Assembly: GCF_000964795.1 (NCBI RefSeq)
Contig: NZ_LANX01000001.1
Span: forward strand, 434,001-498,000
Reading direction: 5' to 3'
DNA length: 64,000 nucleotides
Source: Candidatus Neoehrlichia procyonis str. RAC413
GTDB lineage: Bacteria; Pseudomonadota; Alphaproteobacteria; Rickettsiales; Anaplasmataceae
The notes beneath the pieces are model-generated. The model was not told the DNA's origin. It was given only the letters and a program-made list of their open reading frames with translations, and searched no databases. Position 1 is the first letter of the stretch; each line of letters starts with the position of its first letter. The position numbers and the translations under genes were made by a program. Positions 27,653 to 38,106 of the stretch are shown here, one piece after another.

Positions 27653-28957
27653 CTACATTTGTTGACTTAATTGTGATTGCACACAATTAACCTTTACCTC
27701 TTCTAATAAACTACAACATTTACCACCATGCACATGCATATTATTAACAGTAGTATAATTAACGCTATAGCTCATACTCGTACTACTAAGAGAAGATCCA
27801 TAATTTGTCTGCGTAGCATGATTATAATGCATGGCATAAAATAACATTCCCCTATTATAAATATCGTTATTATTTATTAATTTTGTACCATAGTCATTCG
27901 TAATATTTACTCTATTGAATCCATCTCCACACTGCAACTGAATGTTATTAGAAGCAGTGTTCACAACAGCTTGCAGTTTGATCATGATAAAGTCCAATAT
28001 TTTCTCTATAAATGTCCGTATAGCAACTTCTTGTAATTGTAATGTATTAATATGCGGAGAACGATCTAAGGAATAATAATCACACATATTATAAGATACC
28101 GTATTAACTTTTCCTAAATAGATTCCTGGTATATCATTACTAATGATATTAATACTTGATATACTATAATCATAAGACTTATCTTCTGTATGATTTACCT
28201 CATCTTTATAACGAATACTGTCATATAAATTTGTTGCATATCTTTTGTAAGATCCCTTATTGTCATCAACAGATAGTGAATCTGTTTTAAGAATGGTGTT
28301 AGAAACACTAGATATTAATAGAAATTTTAAAAAAGTATTCGCATCTAGACCTGTTTTTAATCCCATCATATAAATTTGACGCAATAACATTAACCTTACC
28401 TGCAGTAACTTATGTAATGCGGGATCTGATTCCTCACTTAACGCTAATTCTAACTCTTTAATTTGCTGCTCTAATGATTGCTTGATACTTAATGTATGAC
28501 CTTGAAGTAAAAATTTTTTCAAAAAAGTAATAATAGACTCTATAAATTTTTGCTTTTTCTTAGATTTTAAAAGTTCTACACTATAAATATTTACATCATC
28601 AATCTCAAGATAAAGCTCTTGTAAGAAATCTAGTAACTTTTGCATTATAGATTCTTTAACTTCTAGCCCCTTCCCTACAATAGGTTCTGTTAACTCTACA
28701 TTTTGAGAATTATCATCTGACTCTAAGTCTTTATCATATGCCTGAAATATAAATTTATTATTTTCTTTAGCTAGTTCTCTAATTTTACTTTCAAGCTTTA
28801 AAACACATTCTTGTAACTGTAAATCTTCTAACCTAATTTTACCTAAAGCTTTAAACTCATCATCTTCATCATTATTAGAGTGTAAACCTTTTAACATTAC
28901 CTCATCATTTAAATTATGATCTTTAATATCATTTTCAATCCTTACACTCTTAGTCAT
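27653..28957 (-). CDS. Unrecognised coiled-coil protein
   Basis: 434 aa; I do not recognise a family. There is no signal peptide and no clear membrane segment. The first 95 residues are strongly charged and acidic (NNDEDDEF near 28-35), with a leucine-rich helix LQLQECVLKLESKIRELAKE at 46-65 typical of a coiled coil. Three similar helical blocks follow (KLLDFLQELYLEI, FIESIITFLKKFLL and, later, FIEKILDFIMIKL), suggesting internal duplication of a helix. The C-terminal 100 residues are Asn/Ser/Tyr-rich with MHVHGGKCCSLLEE. Gene-like composition and unbroken length support a real gene. It stands alone with long spacers on one side. I infer that it could be lineage-specific or secreted. Confidence 0.75.
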   Translation of the reverse strand: MTKSVRIENDIKDHNLNDEVMLKGLHSNNDEDDEFKALGKIRLEDLQLQECVLKLESKIRELAKENNKFIFQAYDKDLESDDNSQNVELTEPIVGKGLEVKESIMQKLLDFLQELYLEIDDVNIYSVELLKSKKKQKFIESIITFLKKFLLQGHTLSIKQSLEQQIKELELALSEESDPALHKLLQVRLMLLRQIYMMGLKTGLDANTFLKFLLISSVSNTILKTDSLSVDDNKGSYKRYATNLYDSIRYKDEVNHTEDKSYDYSISSINIISNDIPGIYLGKVNTVSYNMCDYYSLDRSPHINTLQLQEVAIRTFIEKILDFIMIKLQAVVNTASNNIQLQCGDGFNRVNITNDYGTKLINNNDIYNRGMLFYAMHYNHATQTNYGSSLSSTSMSYSVNYTTVNNMHVHGGKCCSLLEEVKVNCVQSQLSQQM

Positions 28958-30111
28958 TAATTTATACTCAATAGTTAACAGTAATGAAGAAAGTAAATTT
29001 GTAAATACCAGCTATAAAATTACAATTATTAACACATTAAAGATTTGATGTATACTTTATTAATTTATCAGTTCTCACATCTAAATAGCACAATAATATA
29101 ATAAAGAAAGTAAGTTTTTAACATTAAAAACTACATATTAATTCTATATGGTCTTACAACAATTAACTCCCATATCCTAAAATTATTTCATAATACTATT
29201 ATAATAAATTAAGGAAAACAAACCTACATATACTATATATAATAATGTAAAATATATTAAACTTCACCAATTAAAATGATTAACTTATAATGCTCTTTAT
29301 TGATAACTACTTACAAATAAATATACATTAATACTAAATAGTTAAAAATTTATTATACTAACTTATCAATCATGTAGGCTTTCACTACATTATTTACTCT
29401 TACAACACAAATACCACTATTATAATTTTTTATTATATAGAATAATACTAACGCTATTTTTACTGATATACACTACTCAAATACCTTATAACATTTATAT
29501 ACAATGACCATCACAGTAACTATTAAATATCTACAAATCAACAAAACATCATATATCTTCTTATATAACTATACACGTATACACAATTTTACATAAATTT
29601 ATCTATCTATTTAGTAATACTCACAAAACATATATTTCTTATTTAAAATATCAAAAAGTAAATATACAAATCATGTATAACTAAGTTATACGTACTACAT
29701 ATAACACTACACTACTTTAGTTTTTGAATGATTATTTAAATGTAAATAACTCTACAACTCTTTTTACAGAAAAATTAATAAATAAATGCATCGCAGTAAA
29801 TCAACCGTAATATCATACATATACAACAAGCTAATAAATCATAAACTATCAGCCTCACATAATGCAACCTATTTAATATCAGGAGACATTTTGACATCAT
29901 TAATAAAATAAATTATCCCTACAATGCAATATAATACTTATTACATAAGCATTTAAGCTAAAATACATTAAAAAGTTACAGCTATATAACCTAGTACAAA
30001 TGCTTTTCATAAGTGGTAAGTTTTATGCAAATTCACACTAAACTTTTACAATTCTACCATATCAACTTCCAACTCATCTCAAATCTTTAAGTAAATTATT
30101 TTTACATAATG
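28958..30111. other. Long non-coding spacer
   Basis: About 1.15 kb, very AT-rich and full of stops in all frames. I see no RNA gene, no recognisable relic and no strong hairpin. Confidence 0.5.
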
Positions 30112-30343
30112 GTACATAAAGATGAAGTAGATAGTAGAAGTAAAATTAATTAAGCACAGATTATGAATCAGTACTAGACGTATTGTGGAAAGGACTACTT
30201 TGTAAATTTCCTACTAATGAAAATGATGAAGTATAAGCTACAGAACATTATGAAGTAGCAGATTATAAAAATAAATCAGATAATGATTTAAAAGATGAAG
30301 TAGATAATAAAAGTAAATTAGATAGTAACTTAAAATTATATTA
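30112..30343 (+). pseudogene. Decayed fragment of the virB6-4 repeat
   Basis: Plus-strand sequence that follows the coding strand of virB6-4 repeat units. The words GATGAAGTA, GATAATAAAAGTAAATTAGA, GGACTACTTTGTA, CTACTAATGAAAATGATG and AACATTATGAAG correspond to GATGAAGTATCAGATAATAG, GGGACTGCTTTTGTAGG, CTACTAATGAAAATGATG and AACATAATGAAG in the array. Stops (TAA at several points) break every frame. It is a pseudogene scrap, in opposite orientation to virB6-4. The rest of the spacer to 30566 holds nothing I recognise. Confidence 0.8.
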
Positions 30344-30566
30344 CTATTAATAATTAACCATAATTATATTTAAAGCATATCTCTTTAATTATTAATAAAT
30401 TATCATAACTAATAAGCATAAATCCCTATATAAAAATTATGATATTTTACATATCATTTTATTAATTTCTGATTTAAAATTAATATTTTGCTACCACATA
30501 ATACCACACATTCAGACTTGTTGAAGATATACTATAAATATAAAAAATATATCTATCTCCAATTCA

Positions 30567-32540
30567 CTACTTACAAAATTCTATTACAACATCACCTGCA
30601 AAGACGCTATTACCTTCTACAAAAAATATTTTCTTCACCAATGCTTTTACTTCAGAACAAACTAAGTTTTCCATTTTCATTGCCTCAATTACAAATAATG
30701 TCTGCCCTATCTGCACTTGTTCTCCTTCTTTAACATAAATTTTCACAATCATACCAGCAATAGGAGACATTACAACATTAGAAGGTGTGCTTACTTTATC
30801 AAGCTTTGGCATTATAGATAATAACTTATCAGCATACATCTGATACACTGCACATAAAACTTCAACAGCAGAATATTTAAGCTTATACTTATTAAAAATA
30901 CGATCAACTTTAATACAATAAACACAATCATTAATTTGCACTTCTAGCAACTTATAATGTATTTTCCATCTTCCAAATACTGTTAGCATATTATAATTAT
31001 ATGTAACACACATCACTTTATTATCATAATTCACGCACAATATATAATTCTTATCATTTACATAAACTGAAAGCTCTTCTTCACTTTGTAAAGCCCCACC
31101 ATGCCTATATTCATCCTCACAATAAATATATAGGGATGTTATAGCAAATATCTTTGCTATTTCTTCCGTTAAAGGATCTCCTTGAAACCCATCTTTATAA
31201 AATTGATTAATAAATCCTGTACTAATATTACCAGAAATAAATACAGGATGATGAAAAATAGATAATATAAAATCTATATTATTATCAATACCACCAATAT
31301 AGAAACTATTCAATGACTCTTGCATAATTTTTATAGCTTCTATTCGATCTTGCCCATAAGAACATACTTTAGCAATCATAGGATCATAAAACATACTCAC
31401 AGATGAGCCTTCAAATACACCACTATCTATCCTTAGATTGCTACTTGTCTTGGGTTCAGAATAATGCACAATTCTACCACTTGATGGTAAGAAATTCTTC
31501 TTTGGATCTTCAGCATAAATTCTTGCCTCAATTGCTGACCCATTAAAATGAATATCATTCTGTGTAAATCTTAATTTTTCTCCACAAGCAATTCTTATCA
31601 TTTCTTCAACTAAATCAATTCCCGTAACAAGCTCAGTAACAGGATGTTCAACTTGTAATCTAGTATTCATTTCTAAAAAATAGAACTGCTTATTACAGTC
31701 AACTATAAACTCTACAGTGCCTACAGAAAAATAATTAACTTTTTTTACTAAACTAATACATTGCAAATACATATTTTGTCTTGTATCGTGATCAAGAAAT
31801 GGACTTGGTGTCTCTTCAATAACCTTCTGATTATGTCTTTGTATAGAGCACTCTCTTTCACCTAAACATACAATATTTTCGTACTTATCAGCAATAACTT
31901 GTATTTCTATATGCCTAGGACATTCTATATATTTTTCAATAAATATTCTGCCATCTTTAAAACTTTTTAAAGCCTCATTTGTAGCTGAGGTAAACGCTTG
32001 CTCTATGTCATTAACTGACCTAACAACTCTCATTCCTTTTCCACCACCACCAGCAGTAGCTTTCACTATAACAGGAAACCCTATAGACTGAGCAATTTCT
32101 TTAGCCTCACTAATAGATTGTACAGCCCCCATATAACCAGGAACAACATTGACTCCTGCATGTTGAGCTAATTCCTTAGATGTAATTTTATCAGCCATCA
32201 TCCTAATAGAAGATGGACTAGGTCCAATAAAAGTAATATTATGTTTTGCAAGTGCTTCAGCAAAAAGTGCATTTTCAGATAGAAACCCATAACCTGGATG
32301 TACAGCATCTGCTCCTACTTTACAAGCTACATCACAAATTTTATCTATATTAAGATAACTTTGACTTGACTGCGATGGTCCAATATTTATAACTTCATCA
32401 CCACATAAGGTATGCAAAGAGTTAACATCTACATCAGAATATATACATACGCATGATATGCCCATTCTATGCGCAGTACGAATTATCCTGCACGCAATTT
32501 CACCTCTATTTGCTATTAATATTTTTCTTATCATTATCAA
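30567..32540 (-). CDS. pccA: Acetyl/propionyl-CoA carboxylase alpha subunit (biotin carboxylase plus biotin carrier)
   Basis: 657 aa, the normal length for a fused propionyl-CoA carboxylase alpha chain. It carboxylates biotin with ATP and bicarbonate for transfer to propionyl-CoA by the beta chain (not in this window). Biotin carboxylase domain: opening KILIANRGEIACRIIRTA, ATP-grasp glycine loop KATAGGGGKGMR near 161-172, and catalytic-region motifs ECSIQRHNQKVIEE and EMNTRLQVEHPVTE. The biotinyl domain at the C-terminus has EAMKMEN, with the biotinylated Lys622 35 residues from the end. The start may be the first Met or Met3 (32534). Acetyl-CoA carboxylase usually has separate AccB and AccC, so the fused form favours propionyl-CoA. 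Confidence 0.93.
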   Translation of the reverse strand: MIMIRKILIANRGEIACRIIRTAHRMGISCVCIYSDVDVNSLHTLCGDEVINIGPSQSSQSYLNIDKICDVACKVGADAVHPGYGFLSENALFAEALAKHNITFIGPSPSSIRMMADKITSKELAQHAGVNVVPGYMGAVQSISEAKEIAQSIGFPVIVKATAGGGGKGMRVVRSVNDIEQAFTSATNEALKSFKDGRIFIEKYIECPRHIEIQVIADKYENIVCLGERECSIQRHNQKVIEETPSPFLDHDTRQNMYLQCISLVKKVNYFSVGTVEFIVDCNKQFYFLEMNTRLQVEHPVTELVTGIDLVEEMIRIACGEKLRFTQNDIHFNGSAIEARIYAEDPKKNFLPSSGRIVHYSEPKTSSNLRIDSGVFEGSSVSMFYDPMIAKVCSYGQDRIEAIKIMQESLNSFYIGGIDNNIDFILSIFHHPVFISGNISTGFINQFYKDGFQGDPLTEEIAKIFAITSLYIYCEDEYRHGGALQSEEELSVYVNDKNYILCVNYDNKVMCVTYNYNMLTVFGRWKIHYKLLEVQINDCVYCIKVDRIFNKYKLKYSAVEVLCAVYQMYADKLLSIMPKLDKVSTPSNVVMSPIAGMIVKIYVKEGEQVQIGQTLFVIEAMKMENLVCSEVKALVKKIFFVEGNSVFAGDVVIEFCK

Positions 32541-33424
32541 CTTTTAAGATATTCAACAAAAAATCATCTTATTTGCAGCATTTTCACTTGCAAGTGATTC
32601 TACATTTATACCATTATCCTGCAAAGTAATATTTTTAAATTTTTATCACATACTTTAACTACAAAGGTATACTGCAGCTTTACATTTACACACAATTTAC
32701 AATAAATAAAAAATTATTATACACTTAACTAAACACCTGCTATAATCAATCACGATTATTAATCAACTATATCTTTAAGTATATAGACAATACATTTTAT
32801 AATTTATACTGCAAAATTTCAGAATTCCTACTCAAAATTTTTAACTCCTTATCGTACATAATATCTATAATTCATATATTATTATACATATAATAACATC
32901 AATACATGCTTTTATTTGAGGGTTAGTTTACAAGCACAAAAAGTCCACCCTTATTTTATTCACATAACATCGCCCTTTCAATATAGCAATAATTTCCAAT
33001 GACTACTTTATAAAAATAAAACGACATATAATAAACATAATGCAATACAAAAACGAACTTCCCATTTGCCTTAGCTATGAATTATTTTCATAACACTAAT
33101 AATAAAAATTTATTAGTAATAATATCAGAAAATATAGATCCCAACTTTAATATATGCTCCAACCCTAAAGTTATTACAAAATATACTTGTTTAACATTTA
33201 TATACTATTTTCAACATAATAATCCTTATGATTACTAACTAGCGTTAATACATGTCTTTATTGAAACAATTCATAGTTAACAAAGATTTGCTTACCTAAT
33301 CTTTTGTATTCAAAATTACTAATAATCGCTTATCATTATACAATACTCCATATCTACACAATACAATTGAAAATCTTACCAATATTTTATAACATTTATC
33401 ATAACCTCTAGTTAAAAATCAATT
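32541..33424. other. Spacer pccA/rluD (divergent)
   Basis: 884 bp of AT-rich sequence between divergent genes. On the minus strand near 32553-32638 a short open stretch of protein-like composition ends just before pccA (see findings). The remainder shows nothing I can name. Confidence 0.5.
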
Positions 33425-34396
33425 ATGACTCAAAAGATCGTTACCCTTAAGGTAACAGAAGAAAAAAATAGACTAGATAAGCTCATTGCTATAAAGCTTA
33501 ATATTTCCCGTAATAAAGTCCAACAGTTAATTGCCAATAATCATGTAATGCTACATGGTAAGTTTATAAATAATAAAAATCACAAAATAAAACTTAATGA
33601 AATCTATGAAATAATAACCCCAATTCAAGAAGTGAATAATCACATTATACCAAATAAAAATATACCATTAAATATACTATACGAAGATAATGACATATTA
33701 GTAATTAATAAGCCTGCAGGTATAACCGTACATACAGGTGCAGGTACAAAAAATGATACCATAGTAAACGCACTTCTTGCACGTTATAGTAATATAAATA
33801 CTGTAGGTAGCAATACTAGACCAGGAATTATACATAGACTCGACAAAGATACAAGCGGTCTTATGATCATCGCAAAAAATCAACATTCATATTATTTCTT
33901 ATCTAATTTGTTTCTTAACAACAAAATCATAAAAAAGTACCTTGCTATTGTATGGAACATACCTAATCCCAGCCAAGGCATTATTAAAACTTATATTGAT
34001 GTAAAGCGTCACAATAAACATATGATGACAGTTACACACTCAAAAGGTAAATTAGCTATTACCGAATATCAAACAAAAGAAACTTTCTATAACATAGCAA
34101 GCTTACTAGAATGCAAACTACATACAGGAAGGACGCATCAAATAAGGGTTCATATGAGTTATATTGGAAATTCTATTATTGGTGATCAAAAATATGGCAA
34201 AAATAATATCAAAGGCATTAGATATACTCCTTCTAGCAATTTAGTAAAAAAATTTCCTAGACAAGCATTACATGCATGCTATATAAAATTTATGCATCCT
34301 TCTACTAATAAATATTTAGAATTCAACCTAGAATTAAGCTCCGACATGCAAAAATTAATAAACGAGCTAAGAAACATAAAGTTATATCTACAATAG
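33425..34396 (+). CDS. rluD: Large-subunit rRNA pseudouridine synthase RluD-type
   Basis: Converts specific uridines of 23S rRNA helix 69 to pseudouridine (RluC/RluD family). 323 aa. An N-terminal S4 RNA-binding domain (about 14-75) with RLDKLIAIKLNISRNKVQQL is followed by the catalytic domain from about 85 (LYEDNDILVINKPAGITVH). The signature HRLDKDTSGLMI contains catalytic Asp140. Downstream are the expected CKLHTGRTHQIRVHM and GDQKYG motifs. RluD and RluC cannot be separated with certainty. A plus-strand single gene whose stop codon lies in a perfect inverted repeat. Confidence 0.92.
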   Translation: MTQKIVTLKVTEEKNRLDKLIAIKLNISRNKVQQLIANNHVMLHGKFINNKNHKIKLNEIYEIITPIQEVNNHIIPNKNIPLNILYEDNDILVINKPAGITVHTGAGTKNDTIVNALLARYSNINTVGSNTRPGIIHRLDKDTSGLMIIAKNQHSYYFLSNLFLNNKIIKKYLAIVWNIPNPSQGIIKTYIDVKRHNKHMMTVTHSKGKLAITEYQTKETFYNIASLLECKLHTGRTHQIRVHMSYIGNSIIGDQKYGKNNIKGIRYTPSSNLVKKFPRQALHACYIKFMHPSTNKYLEFNLELSSDMQKLINELRNIKLYLQ

Positions 34397-34406
34397 ATAT
34401 AACTTT
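34378..34406 (+). terminator. Perfect 13-bp inverted repeat at the rluD stop
   Basis: AAAGTTATATCTA, loop CAA, then TAGATATAACTTT; the TAG is the rluD stop codon. No strong T-run follows, so it may be a weak terminator or an mRNA-stabilising hairpin. Confidence 0.5.
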
Positions 34407-34454
34407 ATAATCAACTCAAATAAAAAAATATAAAAACATACGCATACCCTAGAA

Positions 34455-34733
34455 ATTCAAATTAAAATGCAAAAAGTAATCTTTTGAGCCATTTTTTCTA
34501 GATACATACATTAATAAATTCTCAATATTGCCGTTATAACTTACCATAGTTATTTATCTTAATATGCATAATCTTAAGTATATTAAATAATTATTAATAG
34601 CATATATTACATAACAACTACAAATCTTAAAGACTTTATTATATAAACCTGCATAACTTGCAACCCATCAACACCAACACCTTACCAGGACAATTTTATA
34701 TCTATCACACAGATTTCATTAATTTCTATTTTA
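34455..34733 (-). pseudogene. Decayed copy of the 3' end of the 47832 exonuclease gene
   Basis: The plus-strand sequence parallels 47868-48145. Shared words include TTAAAATGCAAAAAGT, ATCTTTTGA, AATAAATTCTCAATA, TATTAAATAA, CCATCAACACCAAC, CTTACCAGGA and CACAGATTTCATTAATTT. It carries several small deletions and substitutions that destroy the frame. It corresponds to about the last 90 codons. At its right end it runs into an AT dinucleotide run (34738-34751). It is not expected to be expressed. Confidence 0.87.
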
Positions 34734-35444
34734 ACAATATATATATATATTTAATACTAGTAAGCTACGATATAATAATCTAATTTTATAAACAAACTTT
34801 CACTACACATGAAATACGTTACAACAATATAATAGTTTATTCTTACTACCCCTCAAAATTAATAACTAGTACTTGTTTATGTAAACCTAAATTGTTTTAT
34901 ATAAAGAAATACTAACAACATAGCTTTTAACAATAATAAATTCTCACAAGAAAATATTTTCATATTGTTAGTTATTACCTTTTTGTTGCAACATAACTAA
35001 GTCATTGCTTTAACGAAATATAAATTCAAGTTTCCTATATATCATAAATAATAACAATATCTCTTCCAAACAGAACAACTAATATAATAAGCTATATTGC
35101 AGGTATTTCATTAGTAATAATCATAAGAACCTTATACAATTTAATTATGTTAATACTATATTAAATAGCTCTCACTGAAATAATTCAGATCAGCATAGAA
35201 AATATCTTCAACAATGATTTTAAGACCTTGTTAGATATCATATTTAAAAATAAAATATATGCTTTTTCTTACCGTAAAAATTAAGTTTACAATTACACAA
35301 GTAAAAATAATATTTTTTGCCAAATCTGTTAATGATTCAATTATTGAATATTTGTCTAAAATTTATGTTAACTTATAAATCTTACAGTTATATCGTAGGT
35401 AAAATATATCTATTTCTTTTTCTGATTTTCACATAATTTCTGCT
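34734..35444. other. Spacer upstream-side of lysA 3' end
   Basis: About 710 bp, AT-rich, beginning with an (AT)n run. No gene, RNA or further duplicated piece seen. Confidence 0.5.
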
Positions 35445-36707
35445 TTATTTTATTAAATTCTCTATTTCATTGCTTAACATCATATCGTAAGATTGCCGCT
35501 TACGTATGCTACAAAATGTATCATCATGTACTAATACTTCTTCCGCTAATAACTTTGAATTATAGTTACTTGACATTGATGATCCATAAGCACCTGCTGT
35601 ACATATTGCAAGAATATCACCAACTTTTGGATTTTGTATATAATAATTATATGCAAAAAAATCATCAGACTCACAAATAGGTCCCACTATATCTGCAACA
35701 ATATTATTATCATTACTATAAATTATTGGTATAATTTCATGCTGGGCATTATATAATGCAGGACGTATTAAATCATTCATACCTGCATCAACTATTATAT
35801 GATTTTTTACAGAATTATTTTTACGATATAATACTTTAGTTAATAATATACCAGCGTTTCCTATAATTGCTCTTCCTGGCTCACAAATTATCTCATACTC
35901 TTCATTAAAAAAGTTTTCTTTTACAATAAAAGAATATTCTTTTATTGTAGGACAGCTTTTCTGCTGTCCATATGAAATACCTAAACCACCACCAATATCA
36001 ACTCTTAATATTTTTATGTTATAATCTCGAAATGTTTTAACAATTTTTTTAATTTTATTAACGACATTTTTAAAAATTGATAAATCATAAATCTGTGATC
36101 CTATATGCACCGCAATACCAATAATTTGCAAATTAGAAAAACTATAACTTAGTACTTGATTAATACAATCTTCAGGAATACCAAACTTATGTGTTTTAAG
36201 TCCTGTATTAATTTTTTCATGTGTATTCGCATCAATACTAGGGTTAATTCTAATAGCTACAGATACAATAATATTCTTTTGATTAGCAATCTGATTGATA
36301 AGATGAAGCTCCTCAATAGATTCAACATTAAATTGAAGTATTTTTTGATCCATAGCAAAAGATATTTCTGCTGTAGTTTTTCCCACACCAGAAAATATGA
36401 TTTTATTTGCTGGAATTCCTGCTAACATTGCCCTACGTATTTCACCTTCTGATACAACGTCTGCGCCAGCTCCCCATTGCGATAATAACCTTATAATTGA
36501 TAAGTTAGGATTTGCTTTAATAGAGTAGCAAATCGTAGAATTACTAGGTAAATTATTCCTAAATTGATAATAGTTATCTTTAATAGTCTGTAATGAGTAA
36601 CAATAAGTTGGTGTACCGAAAGATTTGACTACTTCAAGTACGTTGACATTTTCTACATGTAACATATTGGATATGTAGCTAAAAAAAGAAGACGGCAAAT
36701 AATTCAT
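35445..36707 (-). CDS. lysA: Diaminopimelate decarboxylase
   Basis: PLP enzyme of fold type III that decarboxylates meso-diaminopimelate to lysine, the last step of lysine synthesis. 420 aa, normal length. The PLP-binding lysine is Lys64 in CYSIKANPN. Also visible are HIGSQI, the phosphate-binding glycines VDIGGGLGI, CEPGR, and the substrate-side CESDDFF and AYGSSM motifs near the end. It stands alone between long spacers. Its presence implies a diaminopimelate pathway even though the lineage has little cell wall. Confidence 0.95.
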   Translation of the reverse strand: MNYLPSSFFSYISNMLHVENVNVLEVVKSFGTPTYCYSLQTIKDNYYQFRNNLPSNSTICYSIKANPNLSIIRLLSQWGAGADVVSEGEIRRAMLAGIPANKIIFSGVGKTTAEISFAMDQKILQFNVESIEELHLINQIANQKNIIVSVAIRINPSIDANTHEKINTGLKTHKFGIPEDCINQVLSYSFSNLQIIGIAVHIGSQIYDLSIFKNVVNKIKKIVKTFRDYNIKILRVDIGGGLGISYGQQKSCPTIKEYSFIVKENFFNEEYEIICEPGRAIIGNAGILLTKVLYRKNNSVKNHIIVDAGMNDLIRPALYNAQHEIIPIIYSNDNNIVADIVGPICESDDFFAYNYYIQNPKVGDILAICTAGAYGSSMSSNYNSKLLAEEVLVHDDTFCSIRKRQSYDMMLSNEIENLIK

Positions 36708-37462
36708 AAAGACTATAGTAATTTTATAAAAAATTCAAATATATATCAAAAATGAGAAAGTACAATTAAAATTCATTTAAAAATATGCTAATAATTCAAT
36801 TATCATTACATGATAACAAAGTCTTACAGTATATCAAATAGAGTGATAGTTTATATATTTACAAATTTTAATCTAATTACAATAAACACAAAATTTACCT
36901 TTTAAAATTGTACTTAATAACAGTACACACCCAATATTTACGTGTTATTATCTATGTTATTATCAAGTGTCCAGCAACACTAATCGCTATTCATAATATG
37001 TTTTATTTTAATTTTTATAACATTAACATTTTTACCATCTAACATTCCTTATAATGCACTATTTTACATAGCTTCAATATTTAAGATTTTACTTTTAGTA
37101 AGTGACACACACTTTTAGTTTTAAAAGAAATTTTTAAGTACATTAGTACATGTACATAACATACATAAAAATATTATAGAGTTAGTTATAAAAAATTCTT
37201 TGTTCAAGTGTAAAAACATATTTTCATTTAACATTAAGAAACTTAATTTAACAAGCAAAGCTAACAAAACTGCAAGTAAAACAACTGAAAAGTACACTAT
37301 TGCACTAAAAATACTAGTCTATACCTTATAGGTAGTTAAACATAGTACACTAAAACTACATATAAATAAACTTAATTACAAAAATAAATACTACATTTAT
37401 AGGAAAACAAACGCAATAACTTAACAAAAGTAAAATTACTAGCCTTTCATTTATCAGTACCA
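36708..37462. other. Spacer rpmB/lysA
   Basis: 755 bp, AT-rich. Nothing recognised on either strand. Confidence 0.5.
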
Positions 37463-37774
37463 CTATAACGTAACAAGGTTCTTTAATTCTTTTGCTAACA
37501 TAGTTTTTTTTATCACATTTTTAATTTTTTTTGCCTTATCAGTTAGCTTACATGAAGATGTATTTAATAAAAATAAATCTAATCCGCCTTTATAGGCTAT
37601 AGTTCTTAACGTACGACTAGCCAGCTTTAATTTAAAACTTCTACCTAACACATCACTAATTAAAGTAACATTATGCAAATTAACAAAGTAAGGCCTTTTA
37701 GTTTTACGATTTGAATGTGAAACTTTATTACCAAATGACTTAGAGCGGCCAGTAATATCACAAACTCTACTCAT
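37463..37774 (-). CDS. rpmB: 50S ribosomal protein L28
   Basis: 103 aa. It begins MSRVCDITGRSKSFGNKVSH, followed by SNRKTKRPYFVNLHNV, the L28 signature, and later LASRTLRTIAYKGGLD. It is longer than the 78-aa enterobacterial form, as is normal in alphaproteobacteria. A component of the large ribosomal subunit. It lies 332 bp downstream of priA, with no other gene between. Confidence 0.96.
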   Translation of the reverse strand: MSRVCDITGRSKSFGNKVSHSNRKTKRPYFVNLHNVTLISDVLGRSFKLKLASRTLRTIAYKGGLDLFLLNTSSCKLTDKAKKIKNVIKKTMLAKELKNLVTL

Positions 37775-38106
37775 AACATACCATACCCTACGTTAAACAA
37801 TCATTTTACCAATATATAATCTATAGTCAATTAAGAAATTGACTTTAAAAATAAAAAAATACTAGTCAATTTACAATTATAACACAAACTTCTAGGTAAA
37901 ATAGCTTACTTTCAGTTTAAGCACATTCTATTACTAATATGAATACATATTTACAAATAATCATAAAAAAAATACTATCGTAAATACAAAGATATAAATT
38001 TATTCAGATAATTACTTCACCACACATAAAAGCTATTATGCAAATCTATAACTGTAAATGTAACTACATATTTTTACCTTACACTTACCATTATAAACAT
38101 AATACA
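37775..38106. other. Spacer priA/rpmB
   Basis: 332 bp of AT-rich sequence. No coding remnant or RNA seen; the rpmB promoter should lie here. Confidence 0.5.

Noticed and set aside
34738-34751. (AT)n run as a functional element
   Set aside because: Simple dinucleotide run in AT-rich DNA at the end of a pseudogene; no further evidence.
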